A stretch of 64,000 nt of DNA, taken from positions 1,454,919-1,518,918 of the forward strand of contig JAXIVH010000016.1 of the NCBI GenBank assembly GCA_036785325.1. Reading direction: 5' to 3'. The position numbers and the translations under genes were made by a program. This DNA is from Urophycis tenuis. Its lineage: Eukaryota; Chordata; Actinopteri; Gadiformes; Phycidae. Below the pieces are notes generated by a model, which was not told the origin of the DNA, ran no database searches, and saw only the letters and a list, made by a program, of their open reading frames with translations. Shown in pieces: positions 13,869-26,428 of this stretch (positions within the stretch are counted from its first letter, which is position 1; each line of letters starts with the position of its first letter).

Positions 13869-14025
13869 AGCGTGTGTGTGTGTGTGTGTGAGAGCATTTG
13901 GGTGAGTGTGAATGGTGTGTGTGTGTGTGCGTTTGTGTGCATCATGTGTGTGAGAAAGAGAAAGAGCCAAAGAGAAAGCCAGAGACTGCTGTGTGTGTGT
14001 CTGTGTGAGTGTGTGTGGTGTTGTG

Positions 14026-14092
<67 letters not shown>

Positions 14093-14117
14093 ATGCCCGT
14101 TCTGTGTGCATGTCTGT

Positions 14118-14148
<31 letters not shown>

Positions 14149-14158
14149 CGCTTGTGAG
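13799..14158. repeat. compound (GT)n / (GTGC)n satellite-like block
   Basis: gt dinucleotides interrupted by short unique pieces, with about 17 gtgc tetranucleotides at 14027-14092. It yields spurious long cysteine/valine or histidine/threonine frames on both strands. Confidence 0.92.
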
Positions 14159-14369
14159 TGTTGTGCGCCAACTAATTCCTTGGGAGAGAGATTGTTAGCC
14201 TAGCCCATTTTGGGGGGGGGGGGGGGGGGCCCCCTGGTGGGAGGGCCGATGCGGCGGCTTCCTGGTTCAGCTGGATGGCAGAATCAGAAGCAGCGGCACC
14301 ACCTCTGCAGGCCGCGGCCAAACTGTGTCTCCCACGTCCCCCAGGCGGCCCGCCCCTGGGCCGCCGGGC

Positions 14370-14840
14370 TGGCCGTAGCCGCCGCCTCGTTTAACCAACG
14401 CCCGATAATGGCCGACGTCTGCTTTGTGCCGCTGTCAATTGCATCTTCATTAGCGCCGAGGGGGCGGTGGTGGAGGGGGGGAAGGGGGGGGGGGGGGTTG
14501 TTCACTTGTTGGAAACAAAACAGCGTATTAATTTCATGTGACCATTTATGAGTGCGGGGGGCCTACGTCCGTAGGTGGCTGCTCTAAAGGGGCGGAGTGT
14601 GATCTTTATTATCCACCCCCCCCCCCCCCCCCCCCCCCTCTCCCCTCCCTCCGACTGCCTCATGATAATATCAATTCATTTCAATTTATCAGTTAATGAA
14701 CTCAGTTCATCCATCATCTTTCCTGTCTGGTGGCTGGATAAACAAGGCCACCGTTTGAGGCGAAGGCTGCTTATCTCCCCGCGCGCCGCCAATCAAAAAG
14801 CGCCGGCGTCATTGTAATTAGGAGATAAACAATGGCGCCG
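14370..14840. promoter_or_regulatory. candidate conserved noncoding/enhancer-like DNA
   Basis: Non-repetitive stretches with homeodomain-like and CAAT-like words (cgataatggccgac, tcaattgcatcttcatta, gataaacaaggcc, ggagataaacaatggc) in a GC-rich setting. A gata/aaca motif recurs in both orientations. No coding potential was seen. This is pattern impression only; cross-species alignment would decide. Confidence 0.25.
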
Positions 14841-15125
14841 CTGACCCACGCCACGGGTCTGCCGCCGACGTATCGGATCACGTCAACAAGCAATTTATCA
14901 ACAGATAATACGCACGTACCTACAGCGCACACACACACACACACACACAAACAGCTGCCTGTGATGATTGTATGTATGTTTTTTTTTGTGGTTGTTGTTC
15001 TTTCACATTCAATCAAAAAAAAAAAAGTGGGGGAATATTGATCAAAGCGACACGGAGTGGCGTGTGCGGGTGTCAGGTGTCTCAACGGAGCGGAGAAAGC
15101 CCCAGAATATAAATACCAAGGAGGT

Positions 15126-15157
<32 letters not shown>

Positions 15158-17397
15158 CGTAACCAGCAGCGCAAAGCGATTTGTATCTTTCCCTTGACCG
15201 ATGACAATTGGTTTCTCTGTGGGGTTTTTTGTTGCATCGCAACGTTTGGCTGCACGTTCACTCAACACAGTCTCATGTGCTCTCCTTACATTCCGGCCCC
15301 CCCCCCATCCATCCACCCCCCCCCCCCCCCCTCCAGCCCTTAAGGGAAGTTTCTCTGATGCTGAAGCACAGTTTGTTTTCCTGCATTCCTGAACAGCTGT
15401 GGCCTCAATCAGTCAGCCTCCTCTTCTTTGATTTGAGTGGGACAGACAATCTGGAGGACTAGCGAGGAGGAGGAGGAGGAGGAGGAGGGAAGAGGAGGAG
15501 GCTGCCTTAACTCCAAACGGTCCACTCACTCCCCGCCCCTCCGCCCCCCAAGGAAACTGAAACAATTCATCATCTCCTTGTCAACTCTTAATTCTTCTAT
15601 CATTTATTTTTAGAGCTAATGCGCTTGTCTCAGGTGCATTAACCCGGTGCCCCACCCCCCCGCGCGTCCCCTCTGCAAGCCCCCCGCCAAGCCCCCCCCC
15701 CGTCGGCCCACGCTGGGGGTTAAGTGATCGGGTCGGAGTTTAGAGGAATAAGTGTACTCCCTGTACAAAGTGTCCATTAATGAGACAGACAACAGTATGC
15801 TGATCGTCAGCGTGTCCTCCCCTTTGTAGGCGTCGGCCTCCGGCCAGCTGGTTCGAAACGACCAGTGAGTGGGTAGGCAGACGGTATACACGATACAAAC
15901 AAAGTATGGATACAAACAATCTGTTTCTTAAACTGATGGGTTTTTTTTCTATTTTTTGTAGTTTAAACACCAGAAAATGAATTACTTTATGAATCAAGCT
16001 TCATTGGAATAAACGATCAAGACAATGATGACATCATAGGGAAAATGGAATAAGCCTTTTGTTTTGGAAAGTATGACAGCTGCCACCGTACAAACTCCAC
16101 TCAACCTCAGCTTGTAGTTTGCGTGTTCAATTGTTCAGCAGAATGGACTCGGTGGGCGGGTGTGGTGGGTGTGAGGGGATGTGTGTGTGTGATGGGGTGG
16201 GGGGGGGGCATTACTCATATCAGCCAGATGAGGCAACTATAGTGTCGGCTCCCAGTTAAAAAACGGAATGCTCACTGGGAAATGGGAGCTGCCAAACGTG
16301 CCGCCACCAGATCACGCCAGCCACGTCAACCCTCCTCTCAACACCGCGTTGACTTTGACCGCCCTGGCTGGGGAGACGGACGCATGCAGACTCGTGTAAC
16401 TGCCAGATCCGTTGCAGCCGTGTAATGAAATGACAGCAGCGACAGACGCGGCGGCAGCACCGCAGCGGTTAAACCAAATGAAGGCAAAAGGCGATGGATA
16501 TCAACTGACACGGCGTGGCTTCCATCCCGAAACACCTGTTTCCGCTGCCTGCGCCAACCAGGGGGAATACCGGGAAATTGCCGTTACTACCATTTTTACA
16601 GCCACGTCCAGGTTATTTGTGCAAGGATTACAAAGGAAGAGGCAAAGGAAGGACAAACTGCGTGATGCACTGTGTGACTGTGTGCACAAACAACGCGCTT
16701 CCCACTCCTACTCTGGCCAGGGTTTGATTAATGCACGGCGTGATTTGGTAGGCACAAGCATAATTCAGTCAAGTATGAACTGTGTGTGTGTGTGTGTGTG
16801 TGTGAGTGTCTGTGTGTATGTGTTTTTACTGCGCCCAGATGGATGTGCTGTTTAATATGCTTATTATTTTGGGATTAACGTTTTAATATATTGCTGTCAC
16901 TGCTGTTGCTGTTATGTAAATATGAAGTATTAAAAAATCAAATTTAATATGACGCAAAAGGGAATAATACAATACAAGTATCATTATAAGCAGTTTCGTT
17001 TAATAAGTCCACTTTCTGCGGGACATAATGGCGGGGGAAAAAAGCATCGGCGTTCAACAATTGTGCAAAACATACAACGCAAAACCATATCCACAAAAAT
17101 GTACATCAAACACATCGCATCGGAAACTCACACTTAACGGCCTCCTCCGAATGATGCAAGATGATCGGAGAGCTCGTCTGGTGGAAATGTATCGGAACAG
17201 AGAGGAATTCATCTTTTTTTTTTTTTTTTTTTTAAAGGAACCCGCCAGAAGGATTGCGAGCGGATTACTGGCGTGTCATACGAGGGAATTTGAAAACGTG
17301 GCACAAACAAGCCCCCCCAACCCTCGAGATGCAGCCCTCTCATGCTCCGCGACAGATGGCCCCTCTCCTCCTCTCCTCTCCTGCTACAGCACCCGCC

Positions 17398-17463
17398 ACC
17401 GCCACCACCACCACCACCACCACCACCACCACCACCACCACCACCACCACCACCACCACCCCC
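17398..17463. repeat. (CCA)n trinucleotide repeat
   Basis: More than 20 consecutive cac/cca units. Translations are polyHis, polyThr or polyPro. Confidence 0.9.
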
Positions 17464-17783
17464 CGCTCCCCTTTCCCTGGATCCATCCACTTCCCTGGAA
17501 CTGACCCTGCTGGGTCTTGCTGCAGAGGAGCACGTCGGAGAGGGTGGAGATGAGGGGGTTGACGCCTGCAGCAGCAGATGTGCGTTTGGGAACAGCATGC
17601 CCTTTAATACCTAAACGTTAACCTTTTCCCCCTCCCCGGACCCACAAGGGATAACCCCCCCCCCCGCCCTTATCATCCCACCCTTACCCCAACCTCCAGA
17701 TCTTTGCTCCTGTTCAGATCGTGTGGGGCTCTGCTTGTGTGAGCCTGGCCTCCTCCTCTTCTCTCTCTCTCCCCCGTCCCCTC

Positions 17784-17834
<51 letters not shown>

Positions 17835-18115
17835 GGTTCGCTCTCAGTTCACATCTCTGGAAGACAGATAGGGGAGGGGGGATAGTGCCGATAAAATAAG
17901 AAAACACGCGATAAAAAGTAAAGATACAGGTACGGCTATAAAAGATGGAATAAAAAGCCCCACACGGGCGCATAAATGTACAGCACTGGAACACAAACAC
18001 ACACACACACACACGGAAACACACGGCCATTTTCACGGCGACAGCAGGGAATCACGGAGCTCGTCTCCTCCGGTCCACAGAGCCACCATCACCAAAGACC
18101 ATGCAGATAAGCGGG

Positions 18116-18275
18116 CGGCAGGTAGCTCAGTGGATAGAGCGGGTGGACAGAGCGGGTGGTCCACGAACCGTAGGGTCGGCGGTTCGATCCCTCACCTCCA
18201 CATGTCATACCCCACAATTGTACTGATTGTAAGACGCTTTTGACAAAAGAGTCTGCTAAATGCCCCTTTACCCTT
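18116..18275 (+). mobile_element. tRNA-derived SINE
   Basis: tRNA-like head with an A-box (tagctcagtggatagagc) and a B-box (ggttcgatccc at about 18180), then a tail with gtaagacgcttttgac and gtctgctaaatgcc, typical of fish SINE 3' ends. It is not a functional tRNA because the acceptor stem does not close. The same head occurs inverted at about 43085-43330. Confidence 0.85.
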
Positions 18276-18524
18276 TAGATAACCCACCCCTCACCCCCCA
18301 CCCCCCACCTGGCTCCAGACATGGCGTTTACACACTCAAGACTTTCGGGGGTGGGGGGGATCGAGGGCACCAGTTACTCTGCGTCTCGCCGTGTAACGAG
18401 CGTACGCTCTGTCAAAGTCACGCGTCAGGCGTAACTCACCGCGGACGCCACGCCTGTCAGCCTGAGTGCGGGGGAACGCGGGAGAGATTGAGTGATGGCG
18501 GGTGTAATTCTTTTAAATACGCAC

Positions 18525-19885
18525 CCGAGAGCTCCCGGTCCAAGCTGTCGATGAAACTCTGGAGGTCCATGGTGTCTCCTGGCTTGGCTGAGGAGGAGGA
18601 CAGAGAGAACGTGCGGACGGATGGGAATACAAAAAACGGGGAGAAGACGAGAACAAATGGATTACAAAAAGGATTAAAAAAAAAAGACTTAAGAGATGGA
18701 ACTTCTTTTTTTTTTTTTTCTTTGCGGTGGAAAGCACGACTCAGTTCAGAGGTATTTCCTTTCAAACCAAAACGGAGAAGCCAGAAGTGCAATCATTGCT
18801 ATAAGAGCAGGGGGGGGGGGGGGGGGGGGGGGTGGGGACTAAAAACGTAAGACTTAAAGCCGTTGGTTACACCATTTTAAGGAGAAAGCTGATCTCCTCA
18901 AGCTCCCCGAGAGCTTGCCAGCACCCTGGCCAGCCATGTCCCGGGGTCTATTTTGCAAACTAAATGTATCCTCTCCTCATTCAAATGCAAGGCCACCGCT
19001 GCTGCGGGGCATTGTTATGCAAAAGGGGGGGGGGGGGGGGGAAACAATAATGTTAATGTACATGTGCAGAAGCGCTCGGCTCGGCGCCGTTAATGGTGAG
19101 GCGCGGTGGCAGCCGGGCGGCGGCTGTGCCAGCGAGAGCCCTACCGGGGCGGGCGGGCGAGAGGATATGAAGACGCACATGTGGATGCAGCAGAGGGGCC
19201 CCCCCCCCCCCTGAAGTACCTTTTGGTGTCAGCGAGATGCCTGCCGCTGGGAGCTCCTCCCGGCTCGTGTTCAAACTGTTACCCAGAGAGGCTTCGCTGC
19301 CTTTTGGGGGCGCGGGGGGGGGGGGGGGGGGGGGGGGGAGAGGGGGTGAGGGCACAAGACAGATTGAGAAAGGAAGGAGAGAGGAGGGGGAAAAAAAAAA
19401 GAGTGGAAGGAATGAAGATAGAATAAAACATTTTTAAAAAACAACAGCGAAACACCAGAGGCCAGCCATGGGAACGACGAGAAATAACAACAACTAAGCA
19501 TATAAGGGGGGATGGGGGGGGGGAGGACAGTCCGGGAGCTGCTCATTATAATAATGCGCAGTACAAATCTTCTCTCGCTGGTTGACATCCAAGTGAGAGC
19601 TCTACTGAGACCGGGCTTCGCCTGATGAAATGTTGATAGGCCAGGCAGGGTTTTTTCATAATGACTACGCGTAGGGAAAAGTACAACACAGCATTCATAC
19701 TTTTATCTCATGGTGAATAACAGAACAAACACAAAGCTGCAACAATATAATTCAGGCCAATCAACAATTGAAGGTTATAAACCCTAAGATAATTGTCGTT
19801 CATGCAAGTGCAATTGCTATAGTTGCTATCAAACAACCCTATTCTCCTCAATTTGCCCAGGGAGTCTGAGCCGTTGTACCTTCTA

Positions 19886-19965
<80 letters not shown>

Positions 19966-20374
19966 TGTGTGTGTGTGCGTGCGCGTGTGCGAGTGTGTGC
20001 GTGCGTGTGTTAATGAATAGGCGGTGATTTCAAGCTGCTCGCATGAACTGCCCCGTAGAGACTCGTGTTGCAATGTGACACACAAGCAAATTAGGCATTT
20101 ATTAACGCGTCTTCGGAATACATAATTCCGGTGGTATGATTAGCCCTGCTTACTGTAATCCGAGTCCTCGACGCCACTCTCGCCACTCACGCCGCAGTAA
20201 CGAGACGCGGTGTGCGCGTCCTCTCCAAGGGGCCGTCGGCTCCCGCAAGACGAGCTGCCGCCGAGCGGCACTCTGAGTTCCTCCACCACGTTGTCGAACT
20301 CCCGCAGCAGGTCTTCCAGTTCCGTCTCTAAATCGTCGAAAGAGCACACGCTGTTTGGCTATGGATTTTGCCAT
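18525..20374 (-). CDS. rgcc-like (regulator of cell cycle) gene, three exons seen
   Basis: Small regulator related to RGCC/RGC-32, which binds CDK1 and acts in cell-cycle and complement responses. Exon 1 (20154-20374 at most) encodes FDDLETELEDLLREFDNVV and then SGESGVEDSDY, ending at donor gtaagc. Exon 2 (19220-19300) follows a pyrimidine-rich acceptor and encodes SEASLGNSLNTSREELP and ISLTPK. Exon 3 (18525-18587) encodes AKPGDTMDLQSFIDSLDREL, matching the RGCC tail AKLGDTKELEAFIADLDK (recalled). Phases agree throughout (1, 1, 1). The last few residues and stop lie in an unplaced exon below 18524. The start is uncertain: ATG at 20374 (MAKSIA) is one frame off from the conserved part. Either one extra A in an A run breaks the frame, or an upstream exon splices in near 20350. 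Confidence 0.72.
18588..19219 (-). other. rgcc-like intron 2
   Basis: Contains poly-T/A and poly-G stretches and no further exon. A G23-type run lies near 18810-18832. Confidence 0.5.
19889..20010. repeat. (GT)n microsatellite in rgcc-like intron 1
   Basis: About 50 gt units with a few interruptions. It generates false CVCV and THTH open frames. Confidence 0.93.
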
Positions 20375-23103
20375 GATATGACATAAATTATTGTCTCTTT
20401 TTTTTGTGTGCCTTTTTCAGATTTATTGAGGGTCTTGCAAATACTTACAAGTCCTGCCTATGGCTTTTAACTTGCCCATTCTGGGGTTTGCGTAGGCTAA
20501 ATAAATTGCTTGGCAAAAGTAATTTAGTAAAAAAAAATATATATATATTGTAATAGGAGTGGACTGGACTGACCTGTGGTGATTGTGGTGGCCATTCTCC
20601 CAAAACGTGAAGTGAATAACAATAAGGCGGCCCTTCGGAGTTCAAGTGGAGTGTAGGTGTGACTTTCTCCGTCTGCTCTGATGGAGGAATGAGGGGCTTC
20701 GCTCGGAGGGGGGAGAAGCGTGTCCGCGGAGAGCATCCGAGGTGTCTGCAGTCAGCGGAAATATGCAGTAGACGGGGTGCGAGTAGTCGTCTACTGTAGG
20801 AGGCCCGAAGTGAAAACGTAATGGAACAGAGAAGCATGTAAAACTTAATGGAACAGAGACGGATGTTAAAACGTAATGGAACCATCAGCAGACGGTGACC
20901 GCACTTTTTTTTCCCAAGAGAATGTGACATTCGAACCAGTAATTACTCACTCTTTTAAAACCGTTTAGGTCCTCATTTGCATATGTTTAAAAAACTGTAA
21001 ACCCGCAGATTATAGTCTAAACTTTTCTGTTGCCTATGTTGATAAGTTTGGGGGAACTTTTGTTTGATGCAGCCACTTCCGTTTGACGACAGAGGGCGCT
21101 AAAACGCAATACGTTCGCAGTTGACTTGTCAGTGAAACTTGTCAGTGAAACTGACATGTCACATGCGAAGCATCCGAAACTAAAAGACCGTACGTTACAA
21201 TGTTGCGCAGTTCCTCAAAATAGGCAACCAAGTTTGAAGATACAAACCAAAACCGTACATGACACGGGCCAGGCATCTTATATGGAACAGTGCTTGGTCT
21301 GTCAGCGGTGAACGCTGTACAAGATTGCACAGCCTGTGCAAACTAATTTGGTTCAACGGTAATAGAATGACAACAACATTCATTAGAATTTAACAGTTAA
21401 TGGATTCTAAAGGCATATTTTATGGGGCGAGGGTTTGTGACCTCTTAAACCCCTCATATTAAAACATGAGGAGTACTACCCCCAACCATTTTCAAACGAA
21501 GATTACACCCATGACTAATTCTGCCTGAGCTGAGTGTGGATATTTATTCCTTGGTAAGGTCTTGGCTGGACTCACCCTTCCTCTTGGGTTTAAGGAGCTG
21601 CAGGTTTAATAGCAGTCAGACCAAATCATCCTTTCCTTGTGACCAGGGGAACATGTTGAAGTAAAACCCAGACACCGCAAAGTGACCAGTTATAAGAAGT
21701 CTGGATTCCATTGATGTGATTTCATGCCTATGTGATACAGAACCCCACACAAACATATTGCACTTCTAGATGTCTATTGAAGACCAGATTTTCTCCCTGT
21801 ACCCTTGCATGTTCATAAACAATTCAGAAATTTCACGTAGATTTACGGAGGAGGGAGGGGGAAAAAACAGTATCACACATTACGCACTAGATTAATAAAG
21901 CAGGGTGGTGTCGTACATAATTCATGAACACATCCCTCACCTAAGGCAACTGTAGCTTTAAAGCAGTGCAGCTGGCAACCACACACTGAGCTAAGACACC
22001 AGTATACCCAGCCGTGGTTAAATGTCTATGCTGATCGTTTTGCAAAAAAAACGTTTTGTCCGTGCAGATCGATTAGAAATGCATCTGTATTAAAATGACA
22101 ACAGAGAACACCGTGGTCTGTGGCAAACAGAAATAATAACACAATGCCTTTCTTGTCTCCCCATGTTTGAAGTGGTGATATTATACACAGCTCCCAAATT
22201 AATAAGATAAGTTCACACTTCGCACAAAGGGCCTAAAACGAGATATATAAGCTATACGAGCGTTATCTCACCAAGAGCCTATCACGGTTGAGTATCAAGT
22301 TACCATGGAAACTTGGTATATAAAAAGTAGAAAAGCAGGGGAACCTGTTGCACTGATAGGCCCGCACCGTGCCCAAATGCTTTGAACAAGGCTGTTGTAT
22401 TGTGGGCGGGGCTTGTGTACTCTCTGGACAGGTACGGTTACTGCCACTGGCCCCAAACACTCACAGCTCTCTGGCAGGAAACTCGGGTAACATGGTAGAG
22501 GGCTACGGGCCATGGGACTCTAGATAATATGAACTGGGCTGGACTTCTACAGGTCAGTAAAACACCACAGTTATTTGTGAATATGCATACAGGAAATACC
22601 TTTCAGAAAGATCAATGTTTGATCTTCAAAGCGTTATACATTTCATTTTGAGTTTTTGAATGAAAGAAAGTATAATGTTGGATTATTTATAGCCTAGATC
22701 TATCCTTTTAAGTTCAAGCTTGTGAAGGACAACAGACAGACAGTCAAACGTGACTGTGTTTCAGACATTAAATATTTATCCAAATGTTACAATTGCGATG
22801 CAATGTTGTGAATAGGTCCTTGTTACACACCAAAAGACCTTTTGTCATTTGTAAAACGTCCTGAAATGCTGTGGATTCCAGTAATTGGGCGAGGTCGGCG
22901 AGGGGATTCATATTTCTGACCTTTTGCGGTGCTCACTTTTAGAAGTGCTTATTAATGTACGAATGTTAAAACCAACACCACTTTAAGTTAAGGCGCGTGG
23001 AAATGTTTTGACGGCGCTTTGACAATTCATTTGACAGAAACACGCTTTCCTGCGCTAACTCCAGCTGAAGGCTTTTTCCCTCCCCCCTCCCTCCCTCCCT
23101 CAG
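20375..23103. other. intergenic between rgcc-like gene and protocadherin
   Basis: Mostly unique AT-rich sequence. It has a short tandem repeat at 20812-20883, a repeated ttgtcagtgaaac at 21125-21150 and no supported exon. An upstream signal-peptide exon of the protocadherin may lie here but was not recognised. The divergent orientation of the two genes puts both promoters in this interval. Confidence 0.5.
20812..20883. repeat. 27-bp tandem repeat, about 2.6 copies
   Basis: Unit close to aaaacgtaatggaacagaga plus gcatgt, repeated with point changes (aaaacttaatggaacagaga, aaaacgtaatggaacc). Confidence 0.75.
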
Positions 23104-25616
23104 CGTGTGCTGGTGATGGTTCATCTTCGGCAGACGGTGTGCGGCACGTCCCGATTCCACATTCTGGAGGAGCAAGAGGCTGGCATACGTGTGGGGACCC
23201 TTCGCCGAGACTTCCCCCCTCCGTTCAAACTCCTAAACCTTAACTACCTGTGGGTGGATGAGAACACAGGGGACCTCTTCACCGCCGAGCACAAGATGGA
23301 TCGCGAGTCGCTGTGCCCCGAGGAGACACTGGCTGGGGAATGCATTATTCCACATAATGCCATCGTGGGGCCCTCGGGAGACCTGGTACAGTTCCACGTG
23401 GTGGTGGAGGACACCAACGACAATGCGCCGCGCTTTGAAAACACAGAGATTCACGTGAGTCTCCTGGAGGATTTGGAGGCGGGCAGCGGCGTTCCTCTGG
23501 ACGACCGGGCCCACGGACCGCGACAGCGGCGTCAACGGGGAATTGCGGTACGACCTGCGAGACCCCCTCTGGGACCTTTGGTTTGTCGGTGGAAAAGGGG
23601 GACGTGGTTTCACTGGTGGTCCGGAGCGTGTTGGACAGAGAGCTTCGGGACACGTACCGCATGTCCCTCGTGGCCACCGACGGCGGCGCCCGGCCTCTGA
23701 GTGCCACGGCGACTCTGATCGTCGACGTGATGGACGTCAACGACAACTGTCCGAGGTTTGCCTCCGACAGTCCCCGGCACGTCACCATGCAGGGGGATTA
23801 CGGCAAGGGAAGTGTGGTGACACAGGTGGTAGCCACAGATGCGGATCTCGGGCCGAACGCTGCCATCACCTACTCTCTCAGTCCCAAGGTATCCGAGCGG
23901 GCTAAAAGGCTGTTTAGCCTGGACAGCCTCACCGGGCACATCAGGCTCATCCTGAGCCTCCAGACTGACAGCGCGGAGGAGCTGGTGTTGCACGTGTTGG
24001 CCGGCGGCCCTCACTGCCCTCCAGCAGACACTCAGGTAACGGTATCCGTGCTTCGCTCCGCAAGCCATTCACCAGAGATAAAGATTGGGTTCATAGCCGA
24101 GCACGAAAACCAGACGATCGTGTTACCGGAGAACCAGCCCCCTACTGTGGTGGCAGTCTTGGAGGTGAGAGGGAGCAGTGACTTAGGCGACTCGACTCTT
24201 ATCATTAGGGGCGAGGTGCCTTTCAGGCTGAGCCCGCAGAATGGCAAATATCTCCTTTCCACGTCGACACCCTTAGACTACGAGATGAAAGGGGAATATC
24301 TTATTTCTGTGGGGGTGTCTGGGCCCTCGCCGGGAGGCCACACGAACACAGGCCCTGGGCTAGAGATCAGGGTGCTTGTTCTGGATGTCAATGACAACAT
24401 ACCTCAGTTCCCTCTGCCGCACTACCATCTGGACGTGGAGGAAAACAACCAGCCAACAAGCCCTCTGCTGACCGTCAAGGCTACAGACGCCGACAGTGGC
24501 CCAAACGGCCAGGTCACCTATAGGCTGGGCAAATACACAGCTGCCATCTTCAGAATAGACAGCCAGACTGGTCAGCTGTCTGTGACAGTCCCGTTGGACA
24601 GGGAGCAGCAGGATGTGCACACAATCAGTGTGTTGGCAAGAGACAATGGCTCTCCTCCATTAGAATCACTAACAACCGTTTCCATCCATGTGCACGACCA
24701 GAATGACAATGCGCCAGTGTTTGTTACACCTCACTTCATATTTTTTATCCCTGAAAACCTGCCGCCACTTGCCCACGTGGGCAGGATAGAAGTGACGGAC
24801 GCGGACAAAGGACAAAATGGCGATGTGGACGTACGTGTTGTGAACACCACCGCACCCTTTGTCGTGGACAACGCCCGGGGGGTGTTGAGAAGCACCGCTG
24901 ACGTTGACCGGGAGACAGTCGACCGCTACGAGCTTCACCTGCTCGCCACCGACCACGGTCACCCTGTCCCTTTGACCGCCGTTGCCAAGGTCACCATTTT
25001 CGTGGAGGACGTCAACGACAACCAGCCAAGAGTGATCCTGCCCGACAGCAACCTGTCCTGCCTGACCGTGTCACCGGCGACCGCGGCCGGCACCATGGTG
25101 ACAAAGATCTACGCCACGGACGAGGACTCCGGGCTGAACTCTGAAATCACGTACACCGTGGCGGCCCAAGAGCCCGCCCCCGGCGGCAGCCCCTTCCGGC
25201 TGGACTCAAGGTCGGGGAACATCACCCTGGCCCAGCGTCTGCTGGAGACTGACCTGGGGATGCATCACCTGTTCATCGTGGTGAGCGACGGTGGCAAGCC
25301 AGCCCCGCTCCACACCACCGTTTGGGTCAATCTACTAGTCAACGAGACCGTGGAGCCCTGCCACCTGGACAGCCCGCCCAGGTCTCTGCCTTACAGGCTG
25401 GCACAGACACCCTCCGAAGCATCCATCTGCGACGCCAAGTATGCTCATCTGATGCTGTTAGTAGGTCTAGGTATGATGCCCGTATCCATCTGTCTGTTTT
25501 GCGCGACAGCTGTTTTATACCTGAAACGGAGGAGAGGGCTGCAGGCGAGCGGGAGGGGAAAGGAGGATGAGAATATGATTCCACTCAGCCATACAAAGCG
25601 GCATTATGATGAGTAG
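23104..25616 (+). CDS. PCDH20-like delta protocadherin, large exon (two frameshifts)
   Basis: Single-pass calcium-dependent neuronal adhesion receptor. One large exon after acceptor ccctccctcag encodes seven cadherin repeats. The DxNDN linkers are visible as DTNDNAPRF, DVNDNCPRF, DVNDNIPQF, DQNDNAPVF and DVNDNQPRV; the third repeat lacks a clear one. A membrane helix (LMLLVGLGMMPVSICLFCA) and a short tail (KRRRGL, then EDENMIPL) follow. The EDEN-IPL tail and the repeat-3 segment RLFSLDSLTG resemble human PCDH20; PCDH11 is the next choice. Two +1 shifts break the frame: at the CCC near 23508-23510, and at the CCCCC near 23555-23560. Removing one C each time gives continuous DRDSGVNGELRYDLRD and then SGTFGLSVEKGD. 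The signal peptide is probably on an upstream exon; the first ATG is at 23116. The stop is at 25614-25616. Confidence 0.88.
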
Positions 25617-26391
25617 CACACTAAAGCAAGCAGTTAGCTTTAGCTCTGTGTCAACAGAGCAATGAATATGTTGAATTTGCAACTGCTGAATGCACACAAA
25701 TGCATTTGTGATATTGACGTTTTATGTCCATTTGTTTTCCGAACACTCTTGCCCCATTGTATACAATCCAGGCAGTTCCCCTTTCATTGTTTATGGTCAT
25801 AAAGCGGATAGGTTTTAATTTCCTGCATGAAAAGCCAACGTTAAATCCCAAATTTCATGTGATTCTTATTCACGATAACCAAGCAACATCACAGATGAAA
25901 TAAGGTTAACTTGATAAATATGCAATGCAATATATAAAAATACACCCAGCGTGAAGGGAAGAGAACTATGAGGGGAACAGTAACTGTCGCAGAGGACACA
26001 CACAGCATTAGTCACCGCGGAGAGCACATATTCCCCCCCGAGCAATAAATAGCCATAAGACCAGTAACTTCACCATCTCTGAGGACTCCTCTCCCCAGAG
26101 AGAACAGAACACCGTTCTGTCGGGCTGGAAGACGGAGCTAATGATCCTGCTAAGTTGATTAGCTCTCTCTCCCTGTTTCCCTCTTTGAGTGATGGAGAGT
26201 ATTAGGTATTTAGCCGCACAAAGGGGTTTAATGTTCCTTTGGCGGAGGAGGTGATGAAAGTCCCGCAAGGAGCTGCTTAGAGGAGGCCTCTGGGCCTGCA
26301 GGCAGGGGAGACCACCAGGGACCGTTTTGGACAGGTGAGAGGCAGGACCAGAGAGGACACGCTCACACACACACACACACACACACACACG

Positions 26392-26428
<37 letters not shown>

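Larger units (their letters stand above)
10902..18524. other. gene-poor, CpG- and repeat-rich interval
   Basis: No exon I can assign. GC-rich CpG-dense stretches lie at about 11290-12450 and 14210-14840. There are G/C homopolymers (C31 at 11963-11993, C23 at 14616-14638, G27 at 15126-15152). Others are a (GT)n/(GTGC)n block at 13799-14158, (CCA)n at 17398-17463, (CT)n at 17786-17830 and a tRNA-type SINE at 18116-18275. The final exon of the rgcc-like gene probably lies in the last part but could not be placed. Confidence 0.6.

Noticed and set aside
13799..14100. CRISPR-like regular repeats
   Set aside because: Simple microsatellite in a vertebrate genome; no spacer/repeat organisation.
13788..14198. 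CVCV and THTH open frames on both strands
   Set aside because: Translations of (GT)n/(GTGC)n microsatellite.
17254..17598. polyHis/polyThr/polyPro/polyGly frames
   Set aside because: Frames through a (CCA)n repeat with no splice or homology support.
18116..18190. possible tRNA gene
   Set aside because: A- and B-box are present but no closed acceptor stem, and a SINE tail follows; called a SINE.
23233..24068. - strand ORFs over the protocadherin
   Set aside because: Antisense shadows of the large cadherin exon.
23104..25616. protocadherin as a pseudogene
   Set aside because: Only two homopolymer-linked shifts and no other stops over about 800 codons; base error is the simpler reading.
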